From NCBI GenBank assembly GCA_045864775.1, contig BTVR01000003.1:1-64000 (forward strand): a stretch of 64,000 bases of DNA. The letters run 5' to 3'. The notes beneath the pieces are model-generated. The model was not told the origin of the DNA, made no database searches, and saw only the letters and a list, made by a program, of their open reading frames with translations. A program made the translations under genes and the position numbers. This document shows positions 43,739 to 52,839 of the stretch, one piece after another (positions within the stretch are counted from its first letter, which is position 1; each line of letters begins with the position of its first letter). The stretch is from Macondimonas sp045864775. GTDB lineage: Bacteria; Pseudomonadota; Gammaproteobacteria; UBA5335.

Positions 43739-43802
43739 TGCCATTAGTATGCACCCATTCCTGACGCGATACATATAAAAATTTTTTGAACCCTGCACAG
43801 GC

Positions 43803-44792
43803 TCAGGAACAGACGGGGCCCGGCCCGGCCGAAACGGGCCCCGAGACGCTGCCCGTCAGTTCGCCTACATGGCTCATTCCATGCATTTCGAGATAACTCC
43901 GGACCCCGTCCAAGATCCGCGGCACGACGAGCGGATCATAAAACAAGGCCGTACCGACCCCGACCGCGCACGCTCCCGCCATGAGGAAATCCAGGGCGTC
44001 CTCGGCGCTGGCGACGCCGCCCTGCCCGATAATGGGGATGCCGTGCGGCCGCGCGACCTGCGCGACCTGAAACACTTTGAGCAGCGCGATCGGCTTGATG
44101 GCCGGGCCCGAGAGGCCTCCCTGCACATTGCCGAGGACGGGCCGACGGCTGTGTCGATCGATCGCCATCCCCTGCAGCGTATTGATCACCGCGAAGGCAT
44201 CCGTTCCCGCCTCGATGCAGCGCCGCGCATTCGCCTGGATGTCCGTCTGATTCGGTGAAAGCTTCGTGATCAGTGGCTTGCGGGTTTCGCGGCGGCAGGC
44301 AGCCACGACCCGCGCCGACATCTCCGGATCGTTCCCGAAGGCCACGCCGCCTTCCTTGACGTTGGGGCAGGAAATGTTGATCTCGATGGCATCGATGGGA
44401 GAATCGTCGAAGCGGCGGGTCACCTCGGCGTATTCCTCCACCGTCGACCCGGATACGTTGGCAATGAAGCGGGTCTCGGAAAAGTCCAATGTCGGCAGAA
44501 TGTCGCGCACCACCGCCTCAACGCCCGGATTCTGCAGGCCGATGGCATTGAGCATCCCGCCCGTGGTTTCGAAGATGCGGTGAGGCGCATTGCCCAAGCG
44601 AGCGGCCTGGGTCGTGCCTTTCAGACAGATGGCGCCGACATCGCGGTTCGAGAAACCCGCCACCCGGGTATACTCCTCGCCGAATCCGACGCAGCCGGAC
44701 AACAGGACCACGGGATTGGCAAAATCCAGACCGCAGAACCGGATGCGCAGCGGATCCGCGTGCGGGAAGTCGTCGAAAGGCGCGCAAGCCAT
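43803..44792 (-). CDS. Dihydroorotate dehydrogenase, class 1B-like
   Basis: A 329-residue flavoprotein that oxidises dihydroorotate to orotate in pyrimidine synthesis. The catalytic base is C142 in EINISCPNVKEGG, diagnostic of class 1 (class 2 uses serine). FMN-binding features include LLSGCVGFGEEY, TKLSPNQTDI, NTLQGMAIDR, GGLSGPAIKPIAL, IIGQGGVASAEDALDFL and AGACAVGVGTALF. There is no membrane-targeting N-terminus as in class 2 PyrD. Class 1B enzymes need a PyrK electron-transfer subunit, which is not encoded nearby. The start has AGGA eight bases upstream. Confidence 0.85.
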   Translation of the reverse strand: MACAPFDDFPHADPLRIRFCGLDFANPVVLLSGCVGFGEEYTRVAGFSNRDVGAICLKGTTQAARLGNAPHRIFETTGGMLNAIGLQNPGVEAVVRDILPTLDFSETRFIANVSGSTVEEYAEVTRRFDDSPIDAIEINISCPNVKEGGVAFGNDPEMSARVVAACRRETRKPLITKLSPNQTDIQANARRCIEAGTDAFAVINTLQGMAIDRHSRRPVLGNVQGGLSGPAIKPIALLKVFQVAQVARPHGIPIIGQGGVASAEDALDFLMAGACAVGVGTALFYDPLVVPRILDGVRSYLEMHGMSHVGELTGSVSGPVSAGPGPVCS

Positions 44793-44863
44793 CGGGTGTC
44801 CTTGTCGGTACGGTCGGATACCGAAATGAGCGCCATTTTACCAAGTCGGCAGGGAGCGCACGA

Positions 44864-45331
44864 TTGGCGCTGCATGTGATTCTTTACCAACCCGAGATTC
44901 CGCCCAACACCGGCAACGTCATCCGCCTCTGCGCCAATACCGGTGCGCGCCTGCATCTGGTTCATCCGCTGGGGTTTGCGCTCGATGAAGCGCGCTTGCG
45001 CCGCGCCGGCCTCGACTATCGCGAGTGGGCCCGCATCGAGGAACACGCCGATCTGTGGGCATGTCTCGAGGTTGCGCGGCCCACGCGCGTCTTCGCGCTG
45101 TCGACAAAGGGAACCCGCTGTCTGTTCGACTGGCGCTTTACCGACGGCGACGCGCTGCTGTTCGGGCCCGAAAGCCGAGGACTACCCGAGGCGGTCCTGA
45201 ACATGCTGCCTCCCGATCGGATCCTCCGCTTGCCGATGCAGCCGGGCAACCGCAGCCTCAATCTGTCCAACGCGGTTGCCGTGAGTGTCTATGAAGCATG
45301 GCGCCAACTGGGTTTTCCCGGAGCCGCGTGA
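44864..45331 (+). CDS. trmL: tRNA (cytidine/uridine-2'-O-)-methyltransferase TrmL
   Basis: A 155-residue SPOUT methyltransferase that modifies the wobble base of tRNA-Leu. Motifs are LYQPEIPPNTGNVIRLCANTG at the start, LLFGPESRGLPEAVL, and LPMQPGNRSLNLSNAVAVSVYEA, which form the trefoil SAM-binding knot. The start is a TTG at 44864 with AGGGAG upstream. It is divergent from the dihydroorotate dehydrogenase gene and convergent with gpsA. Confidence 0.94.
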   Translation: MALHVILYQPEIPPNTGNVIRLCANTGARLHLVHPLGFALDEARLRRAGLDYREWARIEEHADLWACLEVARPTRVFALSTKGTRCLFDWRFTDGDALLFGPESRGLPEAVLNMLPPDRILRLPMQPGNRSLNLSNAVAVSVYEAWRQLGFPGAA

Positions 45332-45373
45332 TCGCCCACGGGAGCGATGAGGTTCGTCGCTCACACCAGCGTG

Positions 45374-46387
45374 TCAGGCAAACTCCGGTTTGGCAGGCCC
45401 GCTGGTCAGGATCGCAACGGCCTGTTGCGGACTGGTGCCCTCGTGAAGGATGCGATAAACCTGCTCGGTGATGGGCATGCGCACGCCTTCGCGCCGGGCC
45501 AGCGTCCACACGGCCGAGGCGGCCTGAACCCCTTCCACTACCTGCCCGATCTCCCGCTGCGCCTGCGCCACGGAAAGCCCCCGCGCCAAGGCCAGGCCCA
45601 TCCTGCGATTGCGGGACTGATCGTCCGTGCAGGTGAGGACCAGATCGCCGAGCCCGGCCAGGCCCATGAATGTCGATGCCTGCCCGCCCAGGGCCAACCC
45701 CAGGCGCGTGACCTCCGCAAGCCCGCGGGTAATCAGGGCCGCTCGGCTGTTCGCGCCGAAACGCAGCCCGTCGGCGGCACCGGTGGCGATGGCCAAGACG
45801 TTCTTGACCGCCCCCCCCACCTCGACGCCGATGAGGTCGGCGCTGGTGTAAGCCCGGAAGCGTCCATCGTGGAACAGCTCGGCCACCTCGCTGGCGAGCC
45901 GCCCGTCATTGGATGCCACCACCGCGGCAGCCGGCAGCCCGTCGGCCACCTCGCGCGCAAACGTCGGGCCGGAAATCGCCGCCACGGATCGCGCACCGAT
46001 GACGTCCTGCACGACCTGGTGGGGCAGCCATCCGCTGGCCTGCTCCAGACCCTTCGTCGCCCAGACGATACGAACCTCATCGCGGATGAAAGGTTTGAGC
46101 TGACAGAACAGCTCGCGCAGGGCATGGCTCGGAACGGCAACCAAGAGAAGGTCCCGCTCCGAAACGGCGCGCGCGAGATCGGCCTCGACGGTCAGGCGGT
46201 CCGGGAAGACGACGCCCGGCAGGTAGCGTCGATTGCATCGCTCCGCGGCCAGCGTCGCGGCTTGTTCGGAGCGATGCGCCCACAACGTGACCGGGTGATC
46301 CAGCCGGGCCAGATGGATCGCCAGAGCGGTGCCCCATGAGCCGGCGCCCAGAACCGCAATGCGATCGAGCCCGCGCGCGATGGTCAT
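45374..46387 (-). CDS. gpsA: Glycerol-3-phosphate dehydrogenase [NAD(P)+]
   Basis: A 337-residue enzyme that reduces dihydroxyacetone phosphate to sn-glycerol 3-phosphate for phospholipid synthesis. Markers are IAVLGAGSWGTALAIHLA (NAD fold), WATKGLEQ, SGPTFAREVADGLP, VGGAVKNVLAIATG with the catalytic lysine, and GLGDLVLTCTDDQSRNRR. The ATG at 46387 is preferred over a GTG two codons earlier because GAGG lies just upstream. It follows secB after 19 bases, as in E. coli. Confidence 0.96.
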   Translation of the reverse strand: MTIARGLDRIAVLGAGSWGTALAIHLARLDHPVTLWAHRSEQAATLAAERCNRRYLPGVVFPDRLTVEADLARAVSERDLLLVAVPSHALRELFCQLKPFIRDEVRIVWATKGLEQASGWLPHQVVQDVIGARSVAAISGPTFAREVADGLPAAAVVASNDGRLASEVAELFHDGRFRAYTSADLIGVEVGGAVKNVLAIATGAADGLRFGANSRAALITRGLAEVTRLGLALGGQASTFMGLAGLGDLVLTCTDDQSRNRRMGLALARGLSVAQAQREIGQVVEGVQAASAVWTLARREGVRMPITEQVYRILHEGTSPQQAVAILTSGPAKPEFA

Positions 46388-46406
46388 CGCCACCTCACCG
46401 CCGGAG

Positions 46407-46874
46407 TCAGCCCGCCGGCTTGGCGGCGGCGGCCTGACGCTGCTGCAGCCGCTGCGCGTAGAGCATGTCGAAATTCACCGGCGCCAACAAAAGTTGCGGC
46501 AATCCGCCCTTGCCCACCAGATCCGATACCGCCTCACGCGCATAGGGGAACAGAGAATTCGGAAAAAAGGCATTGGTCACGGCGTCGAGCTCCATGGTGT
46601 TGAGTCCTTTCGCCAGAAACAATCCGGCCTGGTGCACCTCCACCATGAACGCTGTCTTGCCCTCGATCTGCGCCGTGACCGAGACGCGCAGCACGGCCTC
46701 GAACTGCTCGGCATTGATCTGCGTGGCGTTGTGATCCATGTCGACCTTCATGACCGGCTGGACGTTGAGCCCGAACAACGCCGCACCCATGGGCAGCTCG
46801 AAAGACGCGTCCTTCAGGTAAATCTTGAGAAGCTGGAGTTGGCGCGCGGTCGCGCTGTCTTGCATCGCTTGCAT
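46407..46874 (-). CDS. secB: Protein-export chaperone SecB
   Basis: A 155-residue cytoplasmic chaperone that keeps preproteins unfolded for SecA. Family features include LQLLKIYLKDASFELP, VTAQIEGKTAFMVEVHQAGLF and FFPNSLFPYAREAVSDLVGKGGLPQLLLAPVNF. It is part of rhodanese-grx-secB-gpsA on the minus strand, the conserved proteobacterial order. Confidence 0.96.
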   Translation of the reverse strand: MQAMQDSATARQLQLLKIYLKDASFELPMGAALFGLNVQPVMKVDMDHNATQINAEQFEAVLRVSVTAQIEGKTAFMVEVHQAGLFLAKGLNTMELDAVTNAFFPNSLFPYAREAVSDLVGKGGLPQLLLAPVNFDMLYAQRLQQRQAAAAKPAG

Positions 46875-46917
46875 GATCTCGATTCCTTGGGTTCAGTCCG
46901 GATAGAAAATGGGCGCC

Positions 46918-47178
46918 TCAACCGTCGGGCAGGCCCAGGATGGCGCGCAGCTTTCCCTGTCGCTCGAGAGCGTGCAGCTCGTCGCAATCCCCGACATGCC
47001 GGCCGTCCACGAACAACTGCGGCAAGGTGGCCCGGCCGGTGCGTGCGCAAATTTGCGCGCGACCGGCCGGGTCACGGTCGAGGCACACTTCGCGGTAGAC
47101 CGCGCCGTTACGATCGAGCAGCGCGCGAGCCCGCGAGCAGTACCCGCACCATGACAGCGTAAACAACTCGATTTGCAT
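46918..47178 (-). CDS. Glutaredoxin 3-type protein (CGYC active site)
   Basis: An 86-residue thioredoxin-fold protein reduced by glutathione. The active site is C11-G-Y-C14; most GrxC proteins have CPYC, so the proline is replaced by glycine, which may alter redox potential. The cis-proline segment ATLPQLFVDGRHVGDCDEL matches the family. It lies between the rhodanese and secB genes, the usual grxC place. Confidence 0.92.
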   Translation of the reverse strand: MQIELFTLSWCGYCSRARALLDRNGAVYREVCLDRDPAGRAQICARTGRATLPQLFVDGRHVGDCDELHALERQGKLRAILGLPDG

Positions 47179-47185
47179 TCCCTGC

Positions 47186-47608
47186 TCAGCGCTTTTCCAG
47201 CGGCAGGTCGGCCTCGCGCCAAGCGCGCAACCCGCCCCGCAACAGGACAGCGCGGTCGAATCCCGCTTTCAGCAGGCGCTCCACCACGGCCGCCGCGCTG
47301 ACGCCCGCCTCACAGCACACGATCACGGGGCGATCCTTCTGTCCCTCGAGTCCGGCCAGCGCCTCATCGAGCCGCGCTTGCGGTATATTCTTCGCGTCCA
47401 CGATGTGACCCTGCTTGAACGCAGCCGCATCACGCACGTCCAGCACCCACGCGGCCTCGCGGTTGATCATCTGCACTGCCGTGACCGGATCGATCCCGCC
47501 ACCCAGGCGGCGCATCCGCTGAATTTCCATCAGGACGAGCAGAGCCAGAACCGCGGCGAGCGCGCCGAACAGGAACGGATGCGACATGATGAACGTCTGG
47601 ATGGACAT
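47186..47608 (-). CDS. Membrane-anchored rhodanese-like protein (YibN-type)
   Basis: A 140-residue protein with one N-terminal membrane helix (FLFGALAAVLALLVLMEI) and a rhodanese domain at ~42-135. The active-site cysteine lies in VIVCCEAGVSAAA and the preceding WVLDVRDAAAFKQGHIVDA is typical. It resembles E. coli YibN, encoded next to grxC-secB and divergent from gpmI-envC. It may carry a persulfide or act as an insertase-associated factor; the role is unsettled. Confidence 0.9.
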   Translation of the reverse strand: MSIQTFIMSHPFLFGALAAVLALLVLMEIQRMRRLGGGIDPVTAVQMINREAAWVLDVRDAAAFKQGHIVDAKNIPQARLDEALAGLEGQKDRPVIVCCEAGVSAAAVVERLLKAGFDRAVLLRGGLRAWREADLPLEKR

Positions 47609-47684
47609 GCGATGATCCGGGATGACGACGGTTGGAAGGCCAATGATGGGTCATGGGCGCCTGCGGGTCCATTATAACTTTGGC

Positions 47685-48881
47685 ATGCATCGCCCCGGTA
47701 CCCGGCACCGATGGCTTCGGCTCGTCGGATGGGCGCTGCTGTGGGGGATCGTCTGCGCGCCGGCGAGCGGCGCGACCAGCAGCCGGCAACGCGTCGAACA
47801 ACGCATGGCCGCACTGGAGCATCAAATCGAGAAGGACCGCTCAGCCCATGGCCGTGCCGTTGCCGCGCTGCGCCGAGCGGAGCAATCGTTGGCCGAAGCC
47901 CTGCGCAATACCGAAGATCTCGAGGCGCAGCAGCACGCGGCTCATCGCCAACTCGAACGCATCAGCGCAGGCATCCTGAAGCAACAACGGCGCCTGCGCG
48001 GCGATCAGGAGCGGCTGGCGGCTCAACTGCGCGCGCGCCAGGCCTTGGGCGCCGACCCGTGGATCAAGGTGCTGCTCGCCGATCCGGATCCCGCGCGGAG
48101 CGGCCGGGCCCTCACCTACCTGCAATATCTGCAAGCCTCCCAAGTCCAGCATATCGAAGACGCGCGCGGGCAGTTGACGGAGCTCGCCCGTTTGCAAATG
48201 GATGCCCGAGCAGCGCAGGCGACCACCCAGCGCTTGCTGGAAGCGCAGCGGGCAGCGACCGAGACCTTGCGCGAAGCGCGTGCCCAGCGGGAACGCGCGG
48301 TACAGCGATGGGCGGGAACGCTGGACGGTCAGGACGCGGCACTGGCCCAATTGCGCAGCGATCGCGCCAAGCTCGAACAAGTGGTCGTCGGCCTGCCTGC
48401 GACGGCTGTTCGTCCAGCATCGTCGCCTCGAGCGCCCGAGCGATCGCGGACCGTTTCCAGCCCGTTTCCGCAGGGGCCGATCCGCCGACTGAAAGGCCGC
48501 TTGGGCTGGCCCGTCGCGGGCACGGTGCAGGCCCGGTACGGCACCGAGCGCCAAGAGGGTCGCATGCAATGGCAGGGGCTGCTGATTGGCGCGGCGGAGG
48601 GGACTCCGGTGCGCGCGGTCGCCGACGGCGAAGTTCTGTTCGCGGCGTGGATGCCTTATTACGGGCTGGTCGGCATCGTGGATCACGGCGGCGGCGTCCT
48701 GAGCCTCTATGGACACAATCAGACGCTGCTGCGGCGGCCGGGCGAGCGCGTTCGCGCGGGCGACGTGCTGGGCCGCGTGGGCGTCAGCGGCGGACGCCGC
48801 AAACCCGGCCTGTACTTCGAGATCCGAAACGACGGCACACCCACGGACCCTGAGCGTTGGCTCGCCGCCCGCCAGCCATAG
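47685..48881 (+). CDS. envC: EnvC-type murein hydrolase activator (degenerate M23 domain)
   Basis: A 398-residue exported protein. A signal peptide (LVGWALLWGIVCAPASGA) precedes a long coiled coil (~35-245, rich in Gln/Arg/Glu/Ala) and a C-terminal LytM/M23 domain. The metal site is degenerate: the HxGxD segment reads LLIGAAEGTPVRA and the final HxH reads GLYFEIRND, so it should lack hydrolase activity, like E. coli EnvC, which activates AmiA/AmiB at the septum. It precedes ctpA. The gpmI gene that normally sits between yibN and envC is absent. Confidence 0.9.
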   Translation: MHRPGTRHRWLRLVGWALLWGIVCAPASGATSSRQRVEQRMAALEHQIEKDRSAHGRAVAALRRAEQSLAEALRNTEDLEAQQHAAHRQLERISAGILKQQRRLRGDQERLAAQLRARQALGADPWIKVLLADPDPARSGRALTYLQYLQASQVQHIEDARGQLTELARLQMDARAAQATTQRLLEAQRAATETLREARAQRERAVQRWAGTLDGQDAALAQLRSDRAKLEQVVVGLPATAVRPASSPRAPERSRTVSSPFPQGPIRRLKGRLGWPVAGTVQARYGTERQEGRMQWQGLLIGAAEGTPVRAVADGEVLFAAWMPYYGLVGIVDHGGGVLSLYGHNQTLLRRPGERVRAGDVLGRVGVSGGRRKPGLYFEIRNDGTPTDPERWLAARQP

Positions 48882-49025
48882 CTTTTCCGCAGCGTATTCC
48901 CCGCTTGACACCTATGATAATGTTGAGCGGAAATCGAGTGTGACAAGAGCCAACAGCCGTGAATGCCGGCCGCAAAGGCGACATCTGGCTCCGGGCCCTC
49001 ATCCTCCCAAACTCAAGGGCAAAGC

Positions 49026-50333
49026 ATGAATTTCAAAGGACGCAGTGGGTGGTTCCTCCTGTTGGGCATGTTGCTGGGCGTGGGCTTCAGCGCCGGGCAG
49101 GTCGTGTTTGCCGACCGGGCCAAGGCGCCGAAGGTGCCACTCGACGAGATTCGCAACTTCGTCGAAATCCTGGAACGGGTAAAGCAGGACTACGTCGAGC
49201 CGGTCGAGGAAGACACGCTGATGAAGAATGCCGCCCGCGGCATGCTGTCCGGCCTGGATCCACACTCGGCCTATCTCGATGCAAGCGAGTTCAAGGAAAT
49301 GCAGATCAATACCAGCGGCCGCTTCGGCGGGCTGGGCATTGAGGTTCAGATGGAGGACGGATTCGTCAAGGTGGTCGCGCCCATCGACGATACCCCCGCC
49401 GCGAAGGCCGGCCTGCAATCGGGCGACTTGATCATCAAGCTGGACGATGCCCAGGTCAAAGGGATGACCCTGACCGATGCCGTCAACCGCATGCGCGGCG
49501 AGCCTGGCACGCCCATCCGTCTGACCATCCTGCGCGAGAAGCAGGACGCCCCCTTCGTCGTGACGATCAACCGCGCCATCATCAACGTCCAGAGTATCAA
49601 GCGCCGCTTGCTCGAACCCGGTTACGGCTACGTTCGCATCACACAGTTCCGCAACGACGCCGGCAAGGACCTTGAGGATGCGCTCGACAAACTGGCCGGG
49701 GAAAACAAGGCGCCCTTGCGAGGTCTGGTGCTGGATCTGCGCAACAACCCGGGCGGCCTGCTGACCGCCGCCGTCGAGGTCACCGACGTGTTTCAGGACT
49801 CAGGGCTCGTGGTCTACACGCAGGGTCGCGACAAATCCAGCCGCCAGGATTTTCCGGCCACCGCCGGCGACAGCCTGCGGGGCGCGCCGATGGTCGTGTT
49901 GATCAACGGCGGCTCGGCGTCGGCCTCGGAAATCGTGGCAGGCGCCTTGCAGGACAACAAGCGCGCACTGATCATGGGGACGCGCAGTTTCGGCAAGGGC
50001 TCGGTGCAGACCGTGCTGCCCCTGCCCAGCGGCGATGCCGTCAAGCTGACGACGGCCCGTTACTACACGCCAGGTGGCCGCTCGATCCAGGCCCAGGGCA
50101 TCGAACCCGACATTCCCCTGCAGTCGGTCAAGGTCAGCAAGGTCGATACGCCGCTGGGGATGGTGCGTGAATCAGAACTCAGCGGGCGACTGGCACCGGA
50201 AGCCAAGCCTGACGCAAGCCCAGCGGTGACCGGCCCGGGGGGAAATGATGGCGACCTCGTGGCAGCCGACTATCAGTTGTACGAAGCGCTCAACCTGCTC
50301 AAGGGGATGACGCTGCTGCAAACACGGCGATAG
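49026..50333 (+). CDS. C-terminal processing peptidase (S41 family, CtpA-like)
   Basis: A 435-residue periplasmic serine protease. The N-terminus is a signal or anchor (WFLLLGMLLGVGFSAGQVVF). A PDZ domain spans ~85-165 (GLGIEVQMEDGFVKVVAP, AGLQSGDLIIKLDD). The catalytic dyad is Ser in NGGSASASEIVAGAL and Lys in SFGKGSVQTVLPL. It lies behind envC as in many proteobacteria, where CtpA homologues trim cell-wall hydrolases or lipoproteins. DJ-1 family yajL follows after 10 bases. Confidence 0.94.
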   Translation: MNFKGRSGWFLLLGMLLGVGFSAGQVVFADRAKAPKVPLDEIRNFVEILERVKQDYVEPVEEDTLMKNAARGMLSGLDPHSAYLDASEFKEMQINTSGRFGGLGIEVQMEDGFVKVVAPIDDTPAAKAGLQSGDLIIKLDDAQVKGMTLTDAVNRMRGEPGTPIRLTILREKQDAPFVVTINRAIINVQSIKRRLLEPGYGYVRITQFRNDAGKDLEDALDKLAGENKAPLRGLVLDLRNNPGGLLTAAVEVTDVFQDSGLVVYTQGRDKSSRQDFPATAGDSLRGAPMVVLINGGSASASEIVAGALQDNKRALIMGTRSFGKGSVQTVLPLPSGDAVKLTTARYYTPGGRSIQAQGIEPDIPLQSVKVSKVDTPLGMVRESELSGRLAPEAKPDASPAVTGPGGNDGDLVAADYQLYEALNLLKGMTLLQTRR

Positions 50334-50343
50334 GAGAAATCCG

Positions 50344-50943
50344 ATGGCAGCCTCCACACCCCGCGCGCTGGTGCCATTGGCGGCGGGCTGCGAGGAACTC
50401 GAAGCGGTGACCATCATCGACCTGTTGCGCCGCGCCGGAATCGACGTGACGGTCGCTGGACTCGAGGCAGGGCCGGTCACGGCGAGCCGGCAGGTGCGCC
50501 TGCTGCCCGATACGGATCTCGATGCGGTATGCGCCGAGACCTTCGATCTGGTGGTGTTACCCGGCGGCGCCGACGGCGCCCGGCGATTGGGCCAGAATGG
50601 GCGGTTGGCGGTCGTGCTCCGACGCCAGATCGACGAAGGTCGGCTGGTTGCGGCGATTTGTGCCGCACCGGTCGTGCTGGCGCAACTGGGATTGCTGGAT
50701 CATCGCCGGGCCGTTGCCTACCCTGGCTTCCTCGAGCCGCTCGACGTTCCGGGTTTGACGTTCGAACCGGTGGCCACGGTGGTCCACGATGGGCCCGTCG
50801 TCACGTCGCGCGGGCCGGGCACCGCCATGGATTTCGCGCTGTACCTCATCGAACGCCTGACCGACCGAGCGACTCGCGACCAAGTCGAGAACGCCCTGCA
50901 GCGACCCGCCGCCCATCGGCACGAGCAGCCGATGACCGGATGA
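50344..50943 (+). CDS. DJ-1/PfpI-family protein (YajL-like)
   Basis: A 199-residue protein with the DJ-1 triad elements: Glu in GCEELEAVTIIDLLRRAG and the reactive cysteine in VAAICAAPVVLAQLGLL, followed by YPGF. FDLVVLPGGADGARRL and VVTSRGPGTAMDFALYLIE complete the fold. Members act in protein repair or glyoxalase-type chemistry and oxidative stress defence. It probably shares the ctpA transcript. Confidence 0.92.
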   Translation: MAASTPRALVPLAAGCEELEAVTIIDLLRRAGIDVTVAGLEAGPVTASRQVRLLPDTDLDAVCAETFDLVVLPGGADGARRLGQNGRLAVVLRRQIDEGRLVAAICAAPVVLAQLGLLDHRRAVAYPGFLEPLDVPGLTFEPVATVVHDGPVVTSRGPGTAMDFALYLIERLTDRATRDQVENALQRPAAHRHEQPMTG

Positions 50944-51001
50944 GCGCCTCCGCGACATCGGGTCGCAGCCGCTCGTTCCGGCGACCTCTTATAATCCGGC
51001 C

Positions 51002-52336
51002 ATGAACGCCACCCAGCGTCTTTCTGGCGCGGCCCCCGTTCCGGCCAACAATCTGCGGCGACTGGTGTTGCTGCGAAGCACTGCGATCGGCGGACTGGCC
51101 CTCGTGGTCGGGGCGACCCAGTGGCTACTGGGCCTCGGCATTCCGCTGGCTCTGCCGCTATTGATCCTGGCCATCATGGCGCTGGACAACCTGGGTGCGT
51201 GGCGGCTCACACGGCGCGCGGCGCCCGTGACGCGTAGGCGCTTCCTGCGTCACCTGATCGTGGACATCGCCGGCCTCACGGCGCTGCTCTATGTCACGGG
51301 CGGTCACGCCAATCCCTTTGCCTCGCTCTATCTGCTGCCCTTGGCGGTGGCTGCCTCCACCCTGCCGGCACGGGATACCGGAACCCTCGCGCTGGCCAGC
51401 ATCGCCTGCTACACCGCGCTGATGTTCTGGAACATTCCGCTGCCTCATCCGGCGGGCATGGCGCATGACAATTTCAGCCTGCACCTGGTCGGCATGTGGG
51501 GCAGCTTCGTGCTGGCGGCCAGCGTCATGGCCTTTTTCGTCGCCGCCATGGCCGATGAACTGCGCGAACGCGAGGAAGGACTGGCCCGCGCCCGCGAGAC
51601 GGCCTTGCGCGATCAGCAGGTGGTCGCGCTGGGCGCATTGGCGGCCGGCGCCGCGCACGAGCTGGGCACACCGCTGTCAACCATGACACTGCTGGTCGAT
51701 GAACTGCGGGAGCGGTGTCCATCTGATGCCGACGTTCAAGACGATCTGCATCTACTCAAGTCGCAGGTGTTGCGTTGCCGCGAAAACCTGACGCGGATCC
51801 TTGCCGCGGGCGGCGAATTGCGCGGCGAAGGCGCGAGCGCGGGGTCGGTCGATCGCTTGGTCGCGCAGATGATCGCCCGCTTTGCCGCCCTGCGGCCCGA
51901 TCATGCGGTAGACCAGAAGTGGGCACGGCCCGCTCCCGGTCCGGAGTTGGTCATCGAGGAGACGCTGATCCAGTCGCTGGTCAGTCTGCTCAACAACGCC
52001 GCCGACGCCAGCCCGCGACCCATCCATCTCGAGATCGATTGGGACGCACAGTGGCTGCGCCTGTGGATCCGAGATGAGGGCGCGGGGGTCTCACCCGAAC
52101 TCGCACCCCGATTGGGCCAGATGGGCGCCAGTGACAAGGCCGGCGGTCATGGACTGGGGCTGTTCCTGGCGCAGAGCATCATCCAGCGCATGGGCGGCAA
52201 AATGACGCTCGCCTTTGCCCAAGGGCGGGGCGGCTGCGCGCAAGTCACCCTGCCCCTCCTTCCCCAAAACGCCGCACGAGAGTCCGAGGATGCCGCTTCA
52301 GAAAGCTTCCGACCCCAGTCTGCTGCTGGTCGATGA
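51002..52336 (+). CDS. regB: RegB/PrrB-type redox sensor histidine kinase
   Basis: A 444-residue membrane kinase with about six N-terminal helices. The ubiquinone-binding motif GGHANPF is at 100-106. The H-box is AAGAAHELGTPLSTM with H219, and the redox cysteine of RegB is present as C259 in VLRCREN. N, G1 and G2 boxes are LLNNAADAS, DEGAGV and GGHGLGLFLA. RegB senses respiratory redox state and, with RegA, controls respiration, carbon and nitrogen fixation or photosynthesis genes. The 3' end overlaps the regulator gene by 47 bases. Confidence 0.93.
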   Translation: MNATQRLSGAAPVPANNLRRLVLLRSTAIGGLALVVGATQWLLGLGIPLALPLLILAIMALDNLGAWRLTRRAAPVTRRRFLRHLIVDIAGLTALLYVTGGHANPFASLYLLPLAVAASTLPARDTGTLALASIACYTALMFWNIPLPHPAGMAHDNFSLHLVGMWGSFVLAASVMAFFVAAMADELREREEGLARARETALRDQQVVALGALAAGAAHELGTPLSTMTLLVDELRERCPSDADVQDDLHLLKSQVLRCRENLTRILAAGGELRGEGASAGSVDRLVAQMIARFAALRPDHAVDQKWARPAPGPELVIEETLIQSLVSLLNNAADASPRPIHLEIDWDAQWLRLWIRDEGAGVSPELAPRLGQMGASDKAGGHGLGLFLAQSIIQRMGGKMTLAFAQGRGGCAQVTLPLLPQNAARESEDAASESFRPQSAAGR

Positions 52337-52839
52337 CGATGAGGTGTTCGGGCCCCTCATGGCCCGCGCCCTGGGCCGACGGGGCTATGCCGTACATTGG
52401 GCTCAGAAAGGGGCGCAGGCGCTGCAACTGGCGCGACAGCACCGGCCCTCCCATGCCGTACTTGACCTGCGCCTGCTGGAAGGCGAGTCCGGGCTGAACC
52501 TGATCGAACCCTTGCGCGATATCGAGCCCAACATACGCATCGTGGTCTTGACGGGTTACGCCAGCATCGCCACGGCCATCGACGCCATCAAGCTCGGGGC
52601 CGCCTACTATCTGCCGAAACCGGTCGATGCCGACGCCATCGTGCGCGCCTTCGGTCATGCACCGGGGGAAACGGCTGCGCCCCAGGCCGCGAGCGAACCC
52701 GAGCCGCTGTCGGTACGCCGGTTGGAATGGGAACACATCCAGCGCGTGCTGGCCGAGCATGGCGGGAATATTTCCGCCGCGGCGCGCAGCCTGAACATGC
52801 ATCGCCGCACCCTCCAGCGCAAGCTGGGCAAGCGCGCCC

